Shown here: positions 1-13,336 of the stretch, piece by piece | Layout: every line of letters begins with the position of its first letter | Position numbering within the stretch: the first letter of the stretch is position 1 | Origin: Chromera velia | Taxonomy: Eukaryota; Sar; Chromeraceae | Assembly (NCBI GenBank): GCA_018398765.1 | Contig: JAHBMJ010005646.1 | Span: 40,001-104,000 of the forward strand | DNA: 64,000 nt | Direction of reading: 5' to 3' | The notes under the pieces: model-generated | What the model was told of the DNA's origin: nothing | Seen by the model: only the letters and a program-made list of their open reading frames with translations | Database searches by the model: none | Translations under genes and position numbers: made by a program

Positions 1-2327
1 GAAAACTGTCACGTTGCCCTGAAGATCTCTTGACGTCGTCCTCTTTTTCTTGGTCTTTCCCCCTCTCTTTGGGACTACCGCTTTTCTTGTTCCACCCCCT
101 TGGAGACAGCAGCCCTGCATCACTGCCGATCGTGGACGCAAGTGATTCTCGAGGTTGATGTACCCTGGAGGACCGAGAGAAAAGACTGAAGAGGGGGTTG
201 CGGGATGAGGCAGAGAACATTGAAGCTCGAGGCGATTCCTCCTCTGTTTCTTTTTCATTTTCTTTCTCCTTCTCCCCCTGTCGGTCTCTTTGTTCCTTCT
301 CGCGTTCCCTCTGTTGCTGGTCTTCGGTGAGGCTGAAGACGAAACGTCTTTGGGGGTTGGGCGAGGATTGGGAGACCGGAGAGAGAGGGGAGATGGGGGA
401 AGTGAGAGAAGGGTCCATCGGCATGCTGCTGGCGGCACCGGCGGGTAATTGTCTGCAAGAACGAACGGAAGGAGGGAGGAAAAACTTTCAAGAAAATGGT
501 AACAAAAGGTCCAACAAAGCCTGTGCTCCAACCAGAAGCGCGTGCCGATAGAGGGCCAAAAGAAAGGAAGAAAATTTCAAATGAAGAAAAGGAGAGGCAA
601 AAGGTCATTTTCGTCTTTTTAGAATGACAAAGACACCAAGCACTCTGATTTTTCTTCTGCCAGTTTCGTCAATTTTGTCGAGATGGAGAGAGAGAAAGCA
701 AGTACATGGAAGGAAAGTTAACTGACAGGGCATTTTGCCCCAAGAAGGAGAGTCGCGGGCCAGAGCGGGCTGTCTGCATGGGATCTGCGGCAGCGGCTGC
801 AGCTGCAGAAGCGGAAGCCGCGGTAGTACCGGGTGGTTGAAAGAGAGGCAGGGAGGGTTCAACCTCTAGTGAGGCTGTCGGGGTGCTGCGGGGTAGTGTG
901 CTGTCCTCAAGGGACATGCGGACATTGGGACCCCTGGCATTTGGAGGCTCTGTGAAGGAGAAGAATCCTGGTGCGTCCTCTCTTTCTTCGACTCCTTCAT
1001 GAACTTCACTTTCCTGAAGAGCGTCTGCTTTTGATTGATGAGTGTCCCCGAAAAGAAGTGCTGATTGAGAATTCGTACTCTGATTCGCGTCTCCATTGAG
1101 AAAACTGATGAACCTTCGGAAACTGCCTTTGCGTTTTTTTTCTCCGCCCCCCTCTTTGACGACTCCTTCTGCTTTCATTCGGGGAGAGGAGGAGGAAGGG
1201 AGAGAGTGACGACTGTTGTGGGATGTGGAGGCAAAAGACCTTCCTGTTTGTTCGATTTGCCCACTTCCCTCTAAAAGTCCTTTTGTCAATTTTCTGGATC
1301 GACGCTTACTCTTATCAGAGAAACGCTTCTCAGCGGTCATAACCCGCCCAAACACTCTGGAGCGGTCCTTTCGCAGGAACGGACGCCAAGGAATTTCTTG
1401 ACGAGGCAACCGCCCGGCATCTCTCCGAAGGCGCCGCCATCCCTTCTCTTCATTTGTCAGAGGCTGCAGAGATCCGAGTGAACTGCCCGAAGCCTGAGAT
1501 TGGGAGTCAGAGTCCCAACCGGAGTGTAAGACAGGAATATTTATTCCCGATCCCCCCGGCTCCTTTGGCGCAGTGCGCTCCCCTTCGCTACTTGTTGCCC
1601 CTCCCGACTTTGCTTTTCCTTTTCGGTTCCTGTTTGTGGATCCTCTGGAACTTGCCTTGGAGACTTTGGACAGGAAGGAAAGGTCAAAGAAACTCACTTG
1701 GGACATCTTTGTGCTGGATTTTCTTAACAACGGCTTCCTTTGCGTTCGGGGACTTTCGTTGACTGTGATTTGTGGTTTGATGACTTCTTCTTCTTCGTCT
1801 TCCTCCACTTCTTCTCTTTCATCAGCATCATCATCTTCTTCTTTTCTGGCCTCATGTTCTCCCTCACTCTTTGCCTCCTCTTCGCCTCCAGAAAGTCGAG
1901 ACTTCTTCTCCTCTTTTTCGCCCTCTTCCAGCAGCTGAAAGGGGTGATATCGGAGTGAGAGTGGTCGGATCATTTTCTGCAAGTGAATTCAAGGTAGAAG
2001 CAGAAAGGACGATAGGCGGGAGGCGGGCATAGACTTAGGCAGATAGTTCAAAAGACGTCAAGATAATTTGAGGCACAGGTGCACAAAGAATTAAAGTGGG
2101 GGTCCCAAAACTTAAGACACATCTATGAAATGTCATCACCTGATCCCCCGGAAGGAACCACGCTTGTACGTCTTAATTCCTCGCATCTCAACATTTCATT
2201 TTCTTCCTTCCTTCCTTCCTTTCTTTCTTTTTCTTGCTTTCTTGCTTTCTTGCCTTCTTGCTTTCTTGCTTTCTTTCTTTCTTGCTTTCTTTCTTCCCCG
2301 ATCTTGCAGCACCGTGTGGACGGATAG

Positions 2328-2364
<37 letters not shown>

Positions 2365-2585
2365 AACATTCATTCCCATCCCTGGACTCCTTCTCTTGCA
2401 AACGACTCTCTTGGAGCTCCCAGACAGACACAAATTTCACATGCATCTGCCCCAGTTTACTTTCTTCAACGCACCTGAGCCACGTAAAGCGCCTCGTCAA
2501 GGTCGTTGCTCTGCTCCGCGGCTTCCCGCAAGACGTCGTCCTCTTCAAGAGGCCCTGCATGAACGCATATACTCATGCACACACA

Positions 2586-2625
<40 letters not shown>

Positions 2626-5513
2626 AGCAGAAAGAAGGCAACAGCATATGCAAGAATACAGGCAGAGATGCGCACAAAAGCAGACAGACACGCGGACAGA
2701 CAGCCGAAGAGAGAGAGGGAGAGAGGGAGAGAGAGAGAGAAGGAAAGAAACAGAAAGAGAAACAGAAAGAGGCACGTCTCGTGTTTTGCACAGGGTGATC
2801 CGACCGACCGACCGACCGACCGACCGACCCTGGGTGATCAGAGTCCACCGAAAGATGAACTCCTGGAATGCGATCGGGACTGTGGCCTTCATGAGGTCCG
2901 AGTTCGAATTGTTCAGCTGCATCGATCAGCATTGACTTTCATACAGATTCATTTCATACAGAATGAAGGTAAATGCAAGCCGAGTTCGAATTGTTCAGCT
3001 GCATCGATCAGCATTGACTTTCATATAGAATTCATTTCATACAGAATGAAAGTAAATGCAAGCCGAGTTCGAATTGTTCAGCTGCATCGATCAGCATTGA
3101 CTTTCATACGGAATTCATTTCATACAGAATGAAAGTAAATGCAAGCCGAGTTCGAATTGTTCAGCTGCATCGATCAGCATTGACTTTCATACAGAATTCA
3201 TTTCATACAGAATGAAAGTAAATGCAAGCCGAGTTCGAATTGTTCAGCTGCATCGATCAGCATTGACTTTCATACAGAATTCATTTCATACAGAATGAAA
3301 GTAAATGCAAGCCGAGTTCGAATTGTTCAGCTGCATCGATCAGCATTGACTTTCATACAGAATTCATTTCATACAGAATGAAAGTAAATGCAAGCCGAGT
3401 TCGAATTGTTCAGCTGCATCGATCAGCATTGACTTTCATACAGAATTCATTTCATACAGAATGAAAGTAAATGCAAGCCGAGTTCGAATTGTTCAGCTGC
3501 ATCGATCAGCATTGACTTTCATACAGAATTCATTTCATACAGAATGAAAGTAAATGCAAGCCGAGTTCGAATTGTTCAGCTGCATCGATGAATCAGCAGA
3601 CACGGATCAGAGAAAGCAAAAAGGATCATTCTTGAGGAAAAGGGGAAACACTCATGATGGACCTTTCATGCGAGTGGGTGGCGAGCGCATATATATTATT
3701 TGTAGGATTGAATTCCCGACTTTGAACGTATCATTCTGTCCGCCTGTTTGCCAGTCATGTTTGTCCGGCAAAAACATTGACGCAAAGAGCTCTTCCTCTG
3801 TCAACTGCATGCTTGGAAAGAGTGCAGAACAAGGATTCACAAGAATATCGTCTGAGTGTAGAAACATTCCATGACTGCACGCGGCTGACCGAAAGAGCAC
3901 TTTCCTCAAGGGCCTCCATCGCGCTCAACCGCTTCAGCATTTTCCTTAACGACCTGTCGGGATCGAAGGCCGTTCTGGAGTCTTTGTCCTCCTGGATCCA
4001 CCTCAACCACCTGCAGAGGGCATTCGGTTGGTTGAACTGTGTACTCATGCACGCCAGTTGAAGCGCCAGAGTGAACGTTTCTCGTTCTTTCGAAGAATTT
4101 AATTTGTTTGTACAAAGTCAAATGGAGACCCCATGGATGCCCACAGAACAGGCAAGACTCGGCAAAGGCAAGAGCATTTCGTTTTGTGTCTGCTTCTCAT
4201 ACTCTCTTTCTCTTGCTTGTTTTCTCCCTCTCCTCTCTGCCTATCGGTCTGTTAGCCCATGTGTCCATGCCCTTGTGCACGTTTCTGCCGATCTGTGTGC
4301 GAGTGACGCTACATGCAGAGGACACAGGGAGACAAGCTGTTCTTCCCTTCCATTCCATTCCCTTTCTTTCCGTTCTCCCACCTATCGAGGATATCCTTTG
4401 ATGCTCTGTGCACTGGCTGCATGGCGAAGTTCAGGTCCTCCGCGTAGAAGGGCTTCGGGTCCCCGGACACTGCATGAAAAAAGAGAGAACAAAAGCAAAA
4501 GAAATAAGAAGAGGAATGAGAGAGATACCCTCTTCGGCACATGAGACGTGCACATGAACAAACATGCGATCTGCCGAATCATTCACACTTCAAAGTTTCA
4601 AGCTGCAATTCCCTCCCAATTCTTGTCACTCTGAACCGAGTTCCTGCTTCGACTTATAGCCTCCCCTCTTCCTTCCAGACATACCCGCATTCTCCATACG
4701 CGTGACGAAAGCTGCCGTGGGGTTCTCCTCGGATAGCGTTACCACAGGGACGGGGAAGGAGTCAGAGAGGGCTTTCACGGGACGTGCGAGCACGCGGAAC
4801 AGGGGCAAGCAGAGGAGGACTGGGTACCTGATGTAGAACTCAGGTATGACCTGCAGGCAGGCAAAGAGAGAGAGAGAGAAGGACGGGGGCGGAAGATTGA
4901 TCAGGGATGGTGGAGACACGCAGGAAGGCATACTTGGCAAGAAAGAGACAACCACAGGTGAACGGGATGGAGGCGGCACTTTCTCTCGCACAGCAAACGG
5001 AAAAAGAAAGATTCGAAGGCAATATTACAGAGACATGAATGTACACCTAATGACCTATTCGTGCCGATCTACGACTGACACTCTTCATCAACACACATCC
5101 AACCTCTGGTAAGAAAGCGAACCAGAGACAGCATCACAATCATGGGACTAGACCAGGTATGATGGACAGACATCACTCACTCCACATGAGCTAGAACAGT
5201 CAGAGAATAGCATCCCAGACAAAGACAAATTTTGCTCGTTGCCGAACGACAAGGCCAAATATCAGTCAGTCCTTCGGTAAGCTGCCGCGGACGCTGGCCT
5301 AACGACTGAAGATACGGAGAGAAAGACCCACTCAGAAAAACAAAGAAAGAAAACAGAAAGAAAGAAAGACAGACAGACAGACAGAAAGAAAGAAAGAAAG
5401 AAAGAAAGAAAAGAAAGAAAACAGAAAGAAAGAAAGAAAGAAAGAACAAAGAAAGAAAGAAAGAAAGAAAGAAAGAACAAAGAAAGAAAGAAAGAAGGAA
5501 AGAAAGAAGAAAA

Positions 5514-5544
<31 letters not shown>

Positions 5545-6216
5545 GAAGGAAGGGAGGAAGAAAGAGAGGAAACACGCACCTCCTCTGGATCCTCTGCCTC
5601 CTCCAACTCCACCAGCACTGCGTAGAAAGCGAACGCGTGTCCACTGACAATCACCCAACTGCACCAGACAAATCCGAGTCATATTTCCAGCGAGGGAGCG
5701 ACAATTGACTAGAGAAAATATCGATTTTGCAAAGTAGCTGCCATTTGTTTCAATTGCACAAGACAAGTTTTTTGGGGTGAAAGGTATGTCTCACATGTGC
5801 ACCCATCGCGCCGAATGTCCAGAGGGGCATGACAAATCACAGAGACGCCAAGTACAGGACGGCATACCGGCAGGCATATGGACAGAACAACACCGACACG
5901 CACAAACCCGCAAACTCAAAAAGAGGAAAGAACACTGTTCAACAACTCACCCTGCGCGCACGATGAACACCAGGTTGACGATGATTGCGATCAAAGCGAT
6001 GAAGAAATTCACCTCGTCTGTCTGTTTCACCGCGTACACGCACTGCACGGAAAAGAAAAGGATTGAGACTTGCGATTGCGTATGCCATGGAATCTTGTCT
6101 GTCTGGCACTGAGAAATGAATCAACGGCCAAACTCACATGAGAGAGCAATCAACGACACATGGAGTCACCGCTTTTGACAATGACAAGTTGATACGAGTG
6201 AAAAACGTAAAAAAAG

Positions 6217-6298
<82 letters not shown>

Positions 6299-7100
6299 GC
6301 CAAGAAACAGATCCTGTATCCTGACGTCCCCAACTTTCCGTGCCTCTCTTTTCTTCTTCATTTCCAATCTCTTCCAAGGCCATCGAATGGACGGACCTCA
6401 AACAGAGCGAGTGAGATCACCCAGGTGGCCAGAGCATGGTCTTCCAGAGAATTCAGGATTCCGTTCGACTGCCTGGAGAAAGGCTGGACCCGTAGCTGGG
6501 CCAACAGACAAAATACGGCCAGAACCGTCACCTGCATTCATGGAGAGGCAGGGAGAAAGCGAATTCAGCCGGTTTGCACAAAATGTATGCGCATCAATTG
6601 CTTTTTGGCAGTTCTTTTCCTTTCACTCTCATGCACACTATATTCTGCGAGATTGACCTCTGATTCCCCTACTAATGGCAGTTATCTAAATCTGCCCTCC
6701 AGATTTCGGACTGCTCAAACGTTCTGTCTATTTGAAATACATCCATCGGGTGTTTATTCTTGCCTCCCACACCTGTCAGGACCCATAGAGAGGCTCTTCA
6801 ATTTTTTGGGGCCCCCGCTTGTGCTTGTATTCTCTCTAGAAACTCCAACAGCATTGCTTTTTTCCGCAACACCTTCGAAACAACTTGCTTGACCATCTCT
6901 ACTCATCCATCTCCCACCACCACCACCCCATTCGCCGCCCTACCTGGTAGAGGCGCATCACAGGCTCGTCCCCAGGATAGTACGCCAGCGTCATTTGAGT
7001 CAGGACTTTTCTTCCGACAATCACAAGCTCCCAGAAGACAAACTGCCAGTCGTAGCCCTGGAGGAGCGGGATGTCAACGGCAGAACAAATCATCAAACGC

Positions 7101-7131
<31 letters not shown>

Positions 7132-10100
7132 AGTGTTAAGACTAACGACCAGACTTGGTAAACTTGCGAAAAACTACGTCCTCACCGGCAGCCTCCTCAA
7201 AAAATCAATCACTCAACAGTCACAAAAGCACAGAGACTATGCACAAACCAACACTCTCCGCTCGCCCCCCCCCAACACACCTGCATGAGGAACCCAAAGC
7301 GTCTCCTGAAGTCTCCTTCCTTCTCACGCGCCCTCAGGCCCCTCAGTGTGCGAGCTCCTCGAGCCATCGCCACCGCCAGCAGAAGAGGGATCAGAAGGCC
7401 AATCACCACTAGACCTGAAATCAAGAGAGGCAAAGAACCTCAAAACCCTACCTACTGGGCAGAAGAAGCAAGGGAACACGAAGACTTGTGAAGTGCCTCC
7501 ATGCAGGTACGAATAATCGAAAGACAAAAACACCTCACACGGCTAAAAGCCGCACGCAGGTATCAATGCTGTCTGCATGTTGCTACACGAGAAGACGAAA
7601 GGAGACAGGCTTCTGAATTTCTCACGTACCGGTTGCAGCCACCCAGACCCATTTTGTGTACAGAGCAGAATCGCATGTGATTGAAGGCGCCTCATCCAAT
7701 CTCCTCTCCAATCCTGTCCCCAGAGGTTTGCACCTGATCAGAGCCAGAAGTTCCTCCACAGTTCCATCCAGCATCAGGAAGTAGGTGACGATGAAGACAG
7801 GCACAAGATCGGCAGACACATTCCTGTACACACACGTCCAAACAGACAGAGAGGGAGAGACAAAGAGAGCATACTGACACAAAGAGAGAGTTAAGAGGCA
7901 GCCAGGAGAAAAACGGGCATACTCTCACAAAAATCAAATCGTTGCCTCTCTCCTACCTCCCATTCCACCAAAAGAAAAAGAAACATCATCCCGACGACTG
8001 ACCGAGCTAGGGTTCCGAAGAATGATTCCCCTGGCCCCACAACGATTTTGTATCTGAAGAGGTCGAAAATTCTCGCGTTGGCCTGCCGTCGCAGCATCAG
8101 TCGCTCGAGCTGTCTGGCCTGTGCCACAGAGACAGACCCTGGTGCGTCTCTGTCTCTGTCCACTCCCCCTTCTGGCTCTGCGTTGTCTCCCTCCTTCTTC
8201 CTCATTGTGACCATTCTTTGGATCTCTGCTCTCTCCTTCGGATCCAGTCTGAGGATCCTCCTGGAAGAGCCCCCACTCCCTCCCGACTTCCGTTGCATTT
8301 CTCTTTTGATGGCTTGCGCTTCTCTCCGTCGCTGCACATACAGAAAGAAATCAAGGAGCCCAATTGGAAAAGGTACCGAGTGGAATCGATCGAAAGGAAC
8401 AGGACGGTTGGAACTCACATCAAGAGAAAGTGACGAATCCGCAAAGATTGACGAGAAGATCATACAAAGGCAGTTGGACTCACAATGATGAATCATGGAT
8501 TGTCCTGTAGAGGGGAGACGACCTTTTCTTCCCTTCTTCTGCCCTTCCTTCTTTGCTTGCTTCTTGGCGCCTTTTTTCCTCCCTTTTTGCTTTCTTTCTT
8601 TCTTTCTTCCTTTCTTTCTTTCTTTCTTTCTTTCTTTCTGTCTTTCTGTCTTTCTGTCTTGCTGTCTTTCTGTCTGTCTGTCTGTCTTTCTTTCTTTCTT
8701 TCTTTCTGTCTTTCTTTCTTTCTTTCGTTCTTTCTTACGTTCTTTCTTTCTTTTTTTTTCTCCCTTTCCTCACTTCCCCCTTCTCGTCCCTATGCATCAT
8801 CTGACCTGAACGAGAGCGATTGTAGCTATGGACACAGAGCAGAAGATTGAGAGGAAAATCAACGAGGCGATTGGCTTCACGGTGTTGCTCTGCATCCGTA
8901 CAAGTGGAACAGTAGAGGCACAGAATGGAAAAGTCATTCAGACGTTGATCAAGGTTGCAACAAAAGGAGAAGGAAAGTCAGGGGACGGCAAGATGGAATG
9001 AAGTAAAAGAGGAATTACCAACAAAACTGCAAAAAAATGGCAAAACCTCAGGCTGTGCACATAAAATCAGAGAGCCCATTTTGGTGCCAGCCGCCGTCAG
9101 CTATGACACCGATAATGCCCTTTCTTGAAAAACAGAGAGACAGTATGACACACGTCAAGAAGAATACACGGAAGGAGAAAGTGCGTATGCACAAATCAGG
9201 AGACGCTCCTTCATGCAACGGACCAGCCTGAGGAGCAGCATGACCTCGTCATCATCAGAGTACCCCGCCCTCCTGATGTGTCCCTCCAGGAGACACTCGA
9301 AGGACAGAACGTCGGTGATGGAGGGGAAGCCTGGGTAGGGGAAGAGGGCCTTCCTGTCAACCCAATTGGGGAAGCTGACGCGGTAGGTATCGAACATCCC
9401 GATCACCTGTGGGAATGTGAATGAACAAAAGATTTTTCACAAGGAACACTTGTTCTTTCGGGTTTCTTTCGGTCGCTCTTGAGAAGTATTCCTTTTTGCG
9501 TATCAGCTTGTCTGTAACTTTGCAATTGTCTGTCTCTCACCCCTCCTTCCTTGCCTGGATCTCTCTCTCTCTCTCTCTCTCAATCTGCCTGACTTGCCTG
9601 TATGAGGCTCATGTAGTTGAGGAAGAGCCGGATGGCAATGACGTGGGTCCTCTCGTCCTCTGGAGAGGGTGCGACATTCATTGAGGTGTAGAAGAGAATC
9701 GTGCACTGCAAGAGAAGGGTTGGAGGAAAGGTGACAAGGAATCATAGTAAGATATTTGATTGGAAAGATGCTTGTAAAGGGCAAGAGCTGAAAGGAATCG
9801 CTCAACCTGTGTGTTGCTTTCGTGAATTGAAAGATAGCTCAGGCACGCAGACGGACCGAAAGCTCGTCCCGGAAGTGCTTTGTGGAGGTAAACCAGAGAG
9901 TGCCAAAAGGCCTTGGGAGGAAAGAAGGTGTGGAGAAGAAAAGACGGCAAAGTACGAAGGGAAGAGAAACTAGATCTTTAGAAGTGTACTTCTCCTTTGA
10001 CAAATTTGCCCGCCTGACGCACGCGCGTACCTGGAGAAAGAGGAAAGCCGCGATTTGTGCGAGGATGTTCTGCCAGAAGGGAGGGCATCTGTTGCAGGCC

Positions 10101-13100
10101 CCAGAGTCGTGATCCATGAAGTACCCCTCTTGGCACTGACTGCAGGTGGGCTGCACGGCCCGTTGCATGGTCAGACGAATAGGAAGCCCGAGAGATGAAG
10201 TAACAAATGAGAAAACTCAGAAATAAAAAAAATAGGAAGGAAAAGGATAGAAGGCAGGAGATCGTGAAAGCGCATTGTAACAAATGATTGGCAATACCAT
10301 TAGTCGGTGCGTCTTTCCAAGAGGAAGAGCTTGATATACTGATCGATGCAGTGGGTTCACCACTCTTCGCGAGGTCTTGATCCACTCAACACACAGGTGC
10401 CTCTATCCACCTCGCACCAACTCTTTTTTTTTCGACATTTCTCCTTGCATTAGTTAACTTCCTCTCCCGCCCACACACACACACACACACAGACACACAC
10501 AGCGGCTCACCCCTCTGGACCCCCTCACGCAGCTGGCGCCCCCCTCCCAATTTTGGTATGCGCTCTGGTCCCCCCTCAGGCAGTTGGCAGCCTCCGGACA
10601 CGGGGCGATCTGCATGCATGGATGCAACATTGTGGATGGATGGATCGAGTCATGCGTGATTGTAGAGAGGAAAAGGTACAAACATCTGAAAAGGGAATCA
10701 TCCTCAGAGAGAAAGTAAGTAAGGCGGCAATGAATTACAGCGCGTAGGGCGTTTGAATGGAGTTTCTGTCGAGTCACGAAGAAGCGACTCTATCACCTAG
10801 TGTGTGTTTGGGGTACGTGTAAGGCAGACAAAGTTTTGCGCACGACGAAAGAAAAATGCAGGAAAGGCTTTCGATCAGACGTGTGCGTAAACAATCCAAC
10901 AGAAAGAGGGAAGGAAAAGACACCAGCTCGCTCACAGAAAGAACCCACCAGAGCAGTCGGGAGTCCCTGAACGAGTGCGTGTCCCAAATTGGGAATAGGT
11001 CTGGAGTGCTGGGTGCTCTCATAGACTCTCACGGAGGGTGTCTCTGTCTCGTTCTCTTCATCAGAAGTGTCAAGAGACCTCCGGGGTCTCCCGTTTTCTT
11101 TCGCACGTTCTCTCTTGTTCCTCAAAGCTCTTCTTCTGCTTGCCGCACTGCCCTCCGTCTCTCTGATCTGCCCCTGCACGCCCCCGGCGCAAGTGGCCAG
11201 ATTGACGCAGGGACGGCAACTGCATGGGAGGTGCAAGGTTCGGGGAAGGTTGCGCCTGTGAAGCGAGTAGAGAGGGAAGGAGAGAAGAGTATAGAGGAAA
11301 GAAGAGACGACGCGAGAAAAGAACAGGAGCAACAAGCTCACCCACCGTCCAGCAGTCCAGAAGAAGTAGTCCTGCTCGTCGGTACCCTTCGAAACATCGG
11401 GAACGAAGTAGAACCCCTCCTGCATGCGGACAGGACGACAGGCAAGTGAGTGGAAATAGGTAGGCAGGCACTCAGATGTAGGTAGAATCGTTGGACGGTC
11501 TCCTTGCAAAAGGGCTGTGCCTAAGTTCTTCTGCTTTCCTTTCTACCTTCTTTTGACGGTCTTTGACGATTTCACTCATTCGGTTGTCTGTGCCTTCTGT
11601 CTCGGCTCTGACGACTTTTGGCTGTGCAGGTGTCATCTGTCATCGTCACGTTTCCGTTTCAGAAAGTCTCTCCTTGCAACTTATGCCGACCTTGCAGAAA
11701 CATGCCGAGGGGTGTGTGCTGTCAGCCTCACTAGAGGCATCCTGCACACAGTGCTCGCACACGACGGCAGCCTGCTGGGAGCCCGCCACTGCCAGAGACG
11801 AGACGGAGGAGGCGAACCGCGTGTCCTGCCAGTATCCGGGACTGCAGCGAGTCAGTTAGTCACGGAGAAACAAGGGAGAGATGTATCATCTCCGCTTCCG
11901 CCCTCACCCATCAGCAATTGGAGGTGTTTACCAGTCGCTTTCCAACTAGAGAGAAACAGGAAAAGAAAGAGAGGGACATAGAGGGAGGGGAAGGAAAAGA
12001 GAGAGTTTGGTTTTCTCCCTAGATTGAAACTTAAAAGAGATGAGCCCGGAATATCCGTGACAGATTTTTTCAAAGCCTTCCAACCTCCCTCCCGACCTGC
12101 ACTTGCAACGTCCCGTCTCCGTCTCTCTGAATGCGCCCCCAGAACAGCTCTGCACGCTGACAACAAAAGTACAGGTGCCCGTGTTGCCCTCAGGGTCAGT
12201 GGCCGACAGCGTCACCTGCATGCAAACCGACATCAACGAGGCGGAAGAGGGCATGCGTTTATAACATCATGGCACAGCATCCGGCCTGTATCCGCAAGTG
12301 AGCTGAGAAGACATACGTATTCATTTTGTCGGTGAGGGAGGAGTGATGCATCGTGATCTCTCAGTTCACCTCAACACTGCTCTTGCTGATGAAATACTTC
12401 ACTGAGTAACCTGCATGTGACGGCAAAACATTTGTACACACCAGATTGGCTCCCGAAGCAAAGCGGCTTCCACTGGGCGCAGAAAAGGAGACCGAGACCT
12501 CAGAAGGCCTGTAGACGTTGTCAATCACCTCGTGGACACCCTCAAAAGAAACCTCCGCTCCGTTTCCCCAAGTTTCGTTTTTTCGAACGTCTGAGGGACA
12601 GAGGATTCTCGGGGCCTCCGCATCTGCGTTGATGCATGCGTGCATCGTTGCATGCATTCATCGATTCATTCATTCATAGTGAAAGAAGGATCGTTGGCGG
12701 AATGATGTTGCATGGGAGGGAAAGAAGTGTATGCAGGTCTCCTCGTACATTTGATTTCCTTTTATCGAGAAGGGTGTCTCCCGAAGCGCGTATTTGCTCG
12801 TGATTCTTCGGGTGTCACGTTCACCTTTGCGAGTGCGAAAACCCATCATTTTTTTATCTTTTGGTCAGGAGCCTTCATCAATTGTTGGACTGACTGCCTC
12901 ACCCCCCGACAGAAGGTCTTTGGACACAGATGAAACAGCCAAGACAACAAGCACACGTAGACAGACAGCTCGAGATCGAGTCCCTTGACCGACCCTCCCC
13001 ACCTCGCACTCTCAGGGAGATGACGCAGGACACCGAGTTGCCCGCCTCGTCTGTCGCAGTGACGGTCAGCTCAGTCACCTTCCCGGCCTCCACCCTGCCA

Positions 13101-13295
13101 GGGAGGGAAGGCGATGTCGTCACAGTAACCGGAAGCTGGTCGGACCTGCAAAAAAACAAATTGACGTGTCAGCGTGTTCCGACAGTGAATAGAGAGGCTG
13201 TGTGGGCGTACCCCTTGCACAAGGGCAGAAAGAAATGGATCAGCACAACCTCAGCATACATGCCAACGTTTCCATTTCGACATAAAGACAGTCAG

Positions 13296-13336
<41 letters not shown>

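Larger units (their letters stand above)
1..3804 (-). other. Receptor cytoplasmic tail (acidic, Ser/Pro-rich, continues off the edge)
   Basis: Exons 3663-3804 (LTEEELFASMFLPD), 2475-2554 (PLEEDDVLREAAEQSNDLDEA), 727-1976 and 1-452 join in phase. The 727-1976 exon (about 416 codons) begins KMIRPLSLRYHPF and holds acidic runs (EEDEEEEV), basic-serine stretches (KRRSRKL, KRKGSFRRF) and an alanine run. The exon at 452 and lower reads QLPAGAASSMPMDPS, then a charged probable coiled-coil (DQQQREREKEQRDRQ), and stays open to position 1. The tail is likely intrinsically disordered and rich in candidate phosphorylation sites. No kinase or other enzymatic domain is visible in the window. Confidence 0.6.
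3890..10150 (-). other. Receptor multi-pass membrane region
   Basis: Exons 9857-9911, 9598-9705, 9224-9406, 8806-8889, 8003-8331, 7630-7823, 7281-7414, 6944-7057, 6421-6531, 5951-6042, 5580-5658, 4685-4850, 4382-4469 and 3890-4010 chain in phase after the stalk. Hydrophobic helices visible include FWQNILAQIAAFLFL, SLIFLSIFCSVSIATIAL, LVPVFIVTYFLML, GLVVIGLLIPLLLAVAM, VFWELVIVG, VTVLAVFCLLAQLRVQPF, FFIALIAIIVNLVFIV and an AFAFYAVL segment: roughly seven to nine passes. A basic loop (8003-8331, RRREAQAIKREMQRK onwards) and the Q-L-R-V-x-P-F motif at the membrane edge resemble the stalk-linked helix bundles of other protist proteins. Introns here are mostly phase 0, unlike the ectodomain. Confidence 0.65.

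Noticed and set aside
669-1982. Receptor stop codon at 669 as the gene end
   Set aside because: A strong GTCAGT donor at 726 and an in-phase acceptor above 452 lead to a tail exon of similar composition that stays open to the window edge.
2899-3590. CRISPR-like array
   Set aside because: The 83-bp units are contiguous near-identical copies without unique spacers, in a eukaryotic intron.
2899-3590. tRNA-like GTTCGAATT words in the repeat
   Set aside because: No acceptor stem, anticodon arm or D arm can be built around them.
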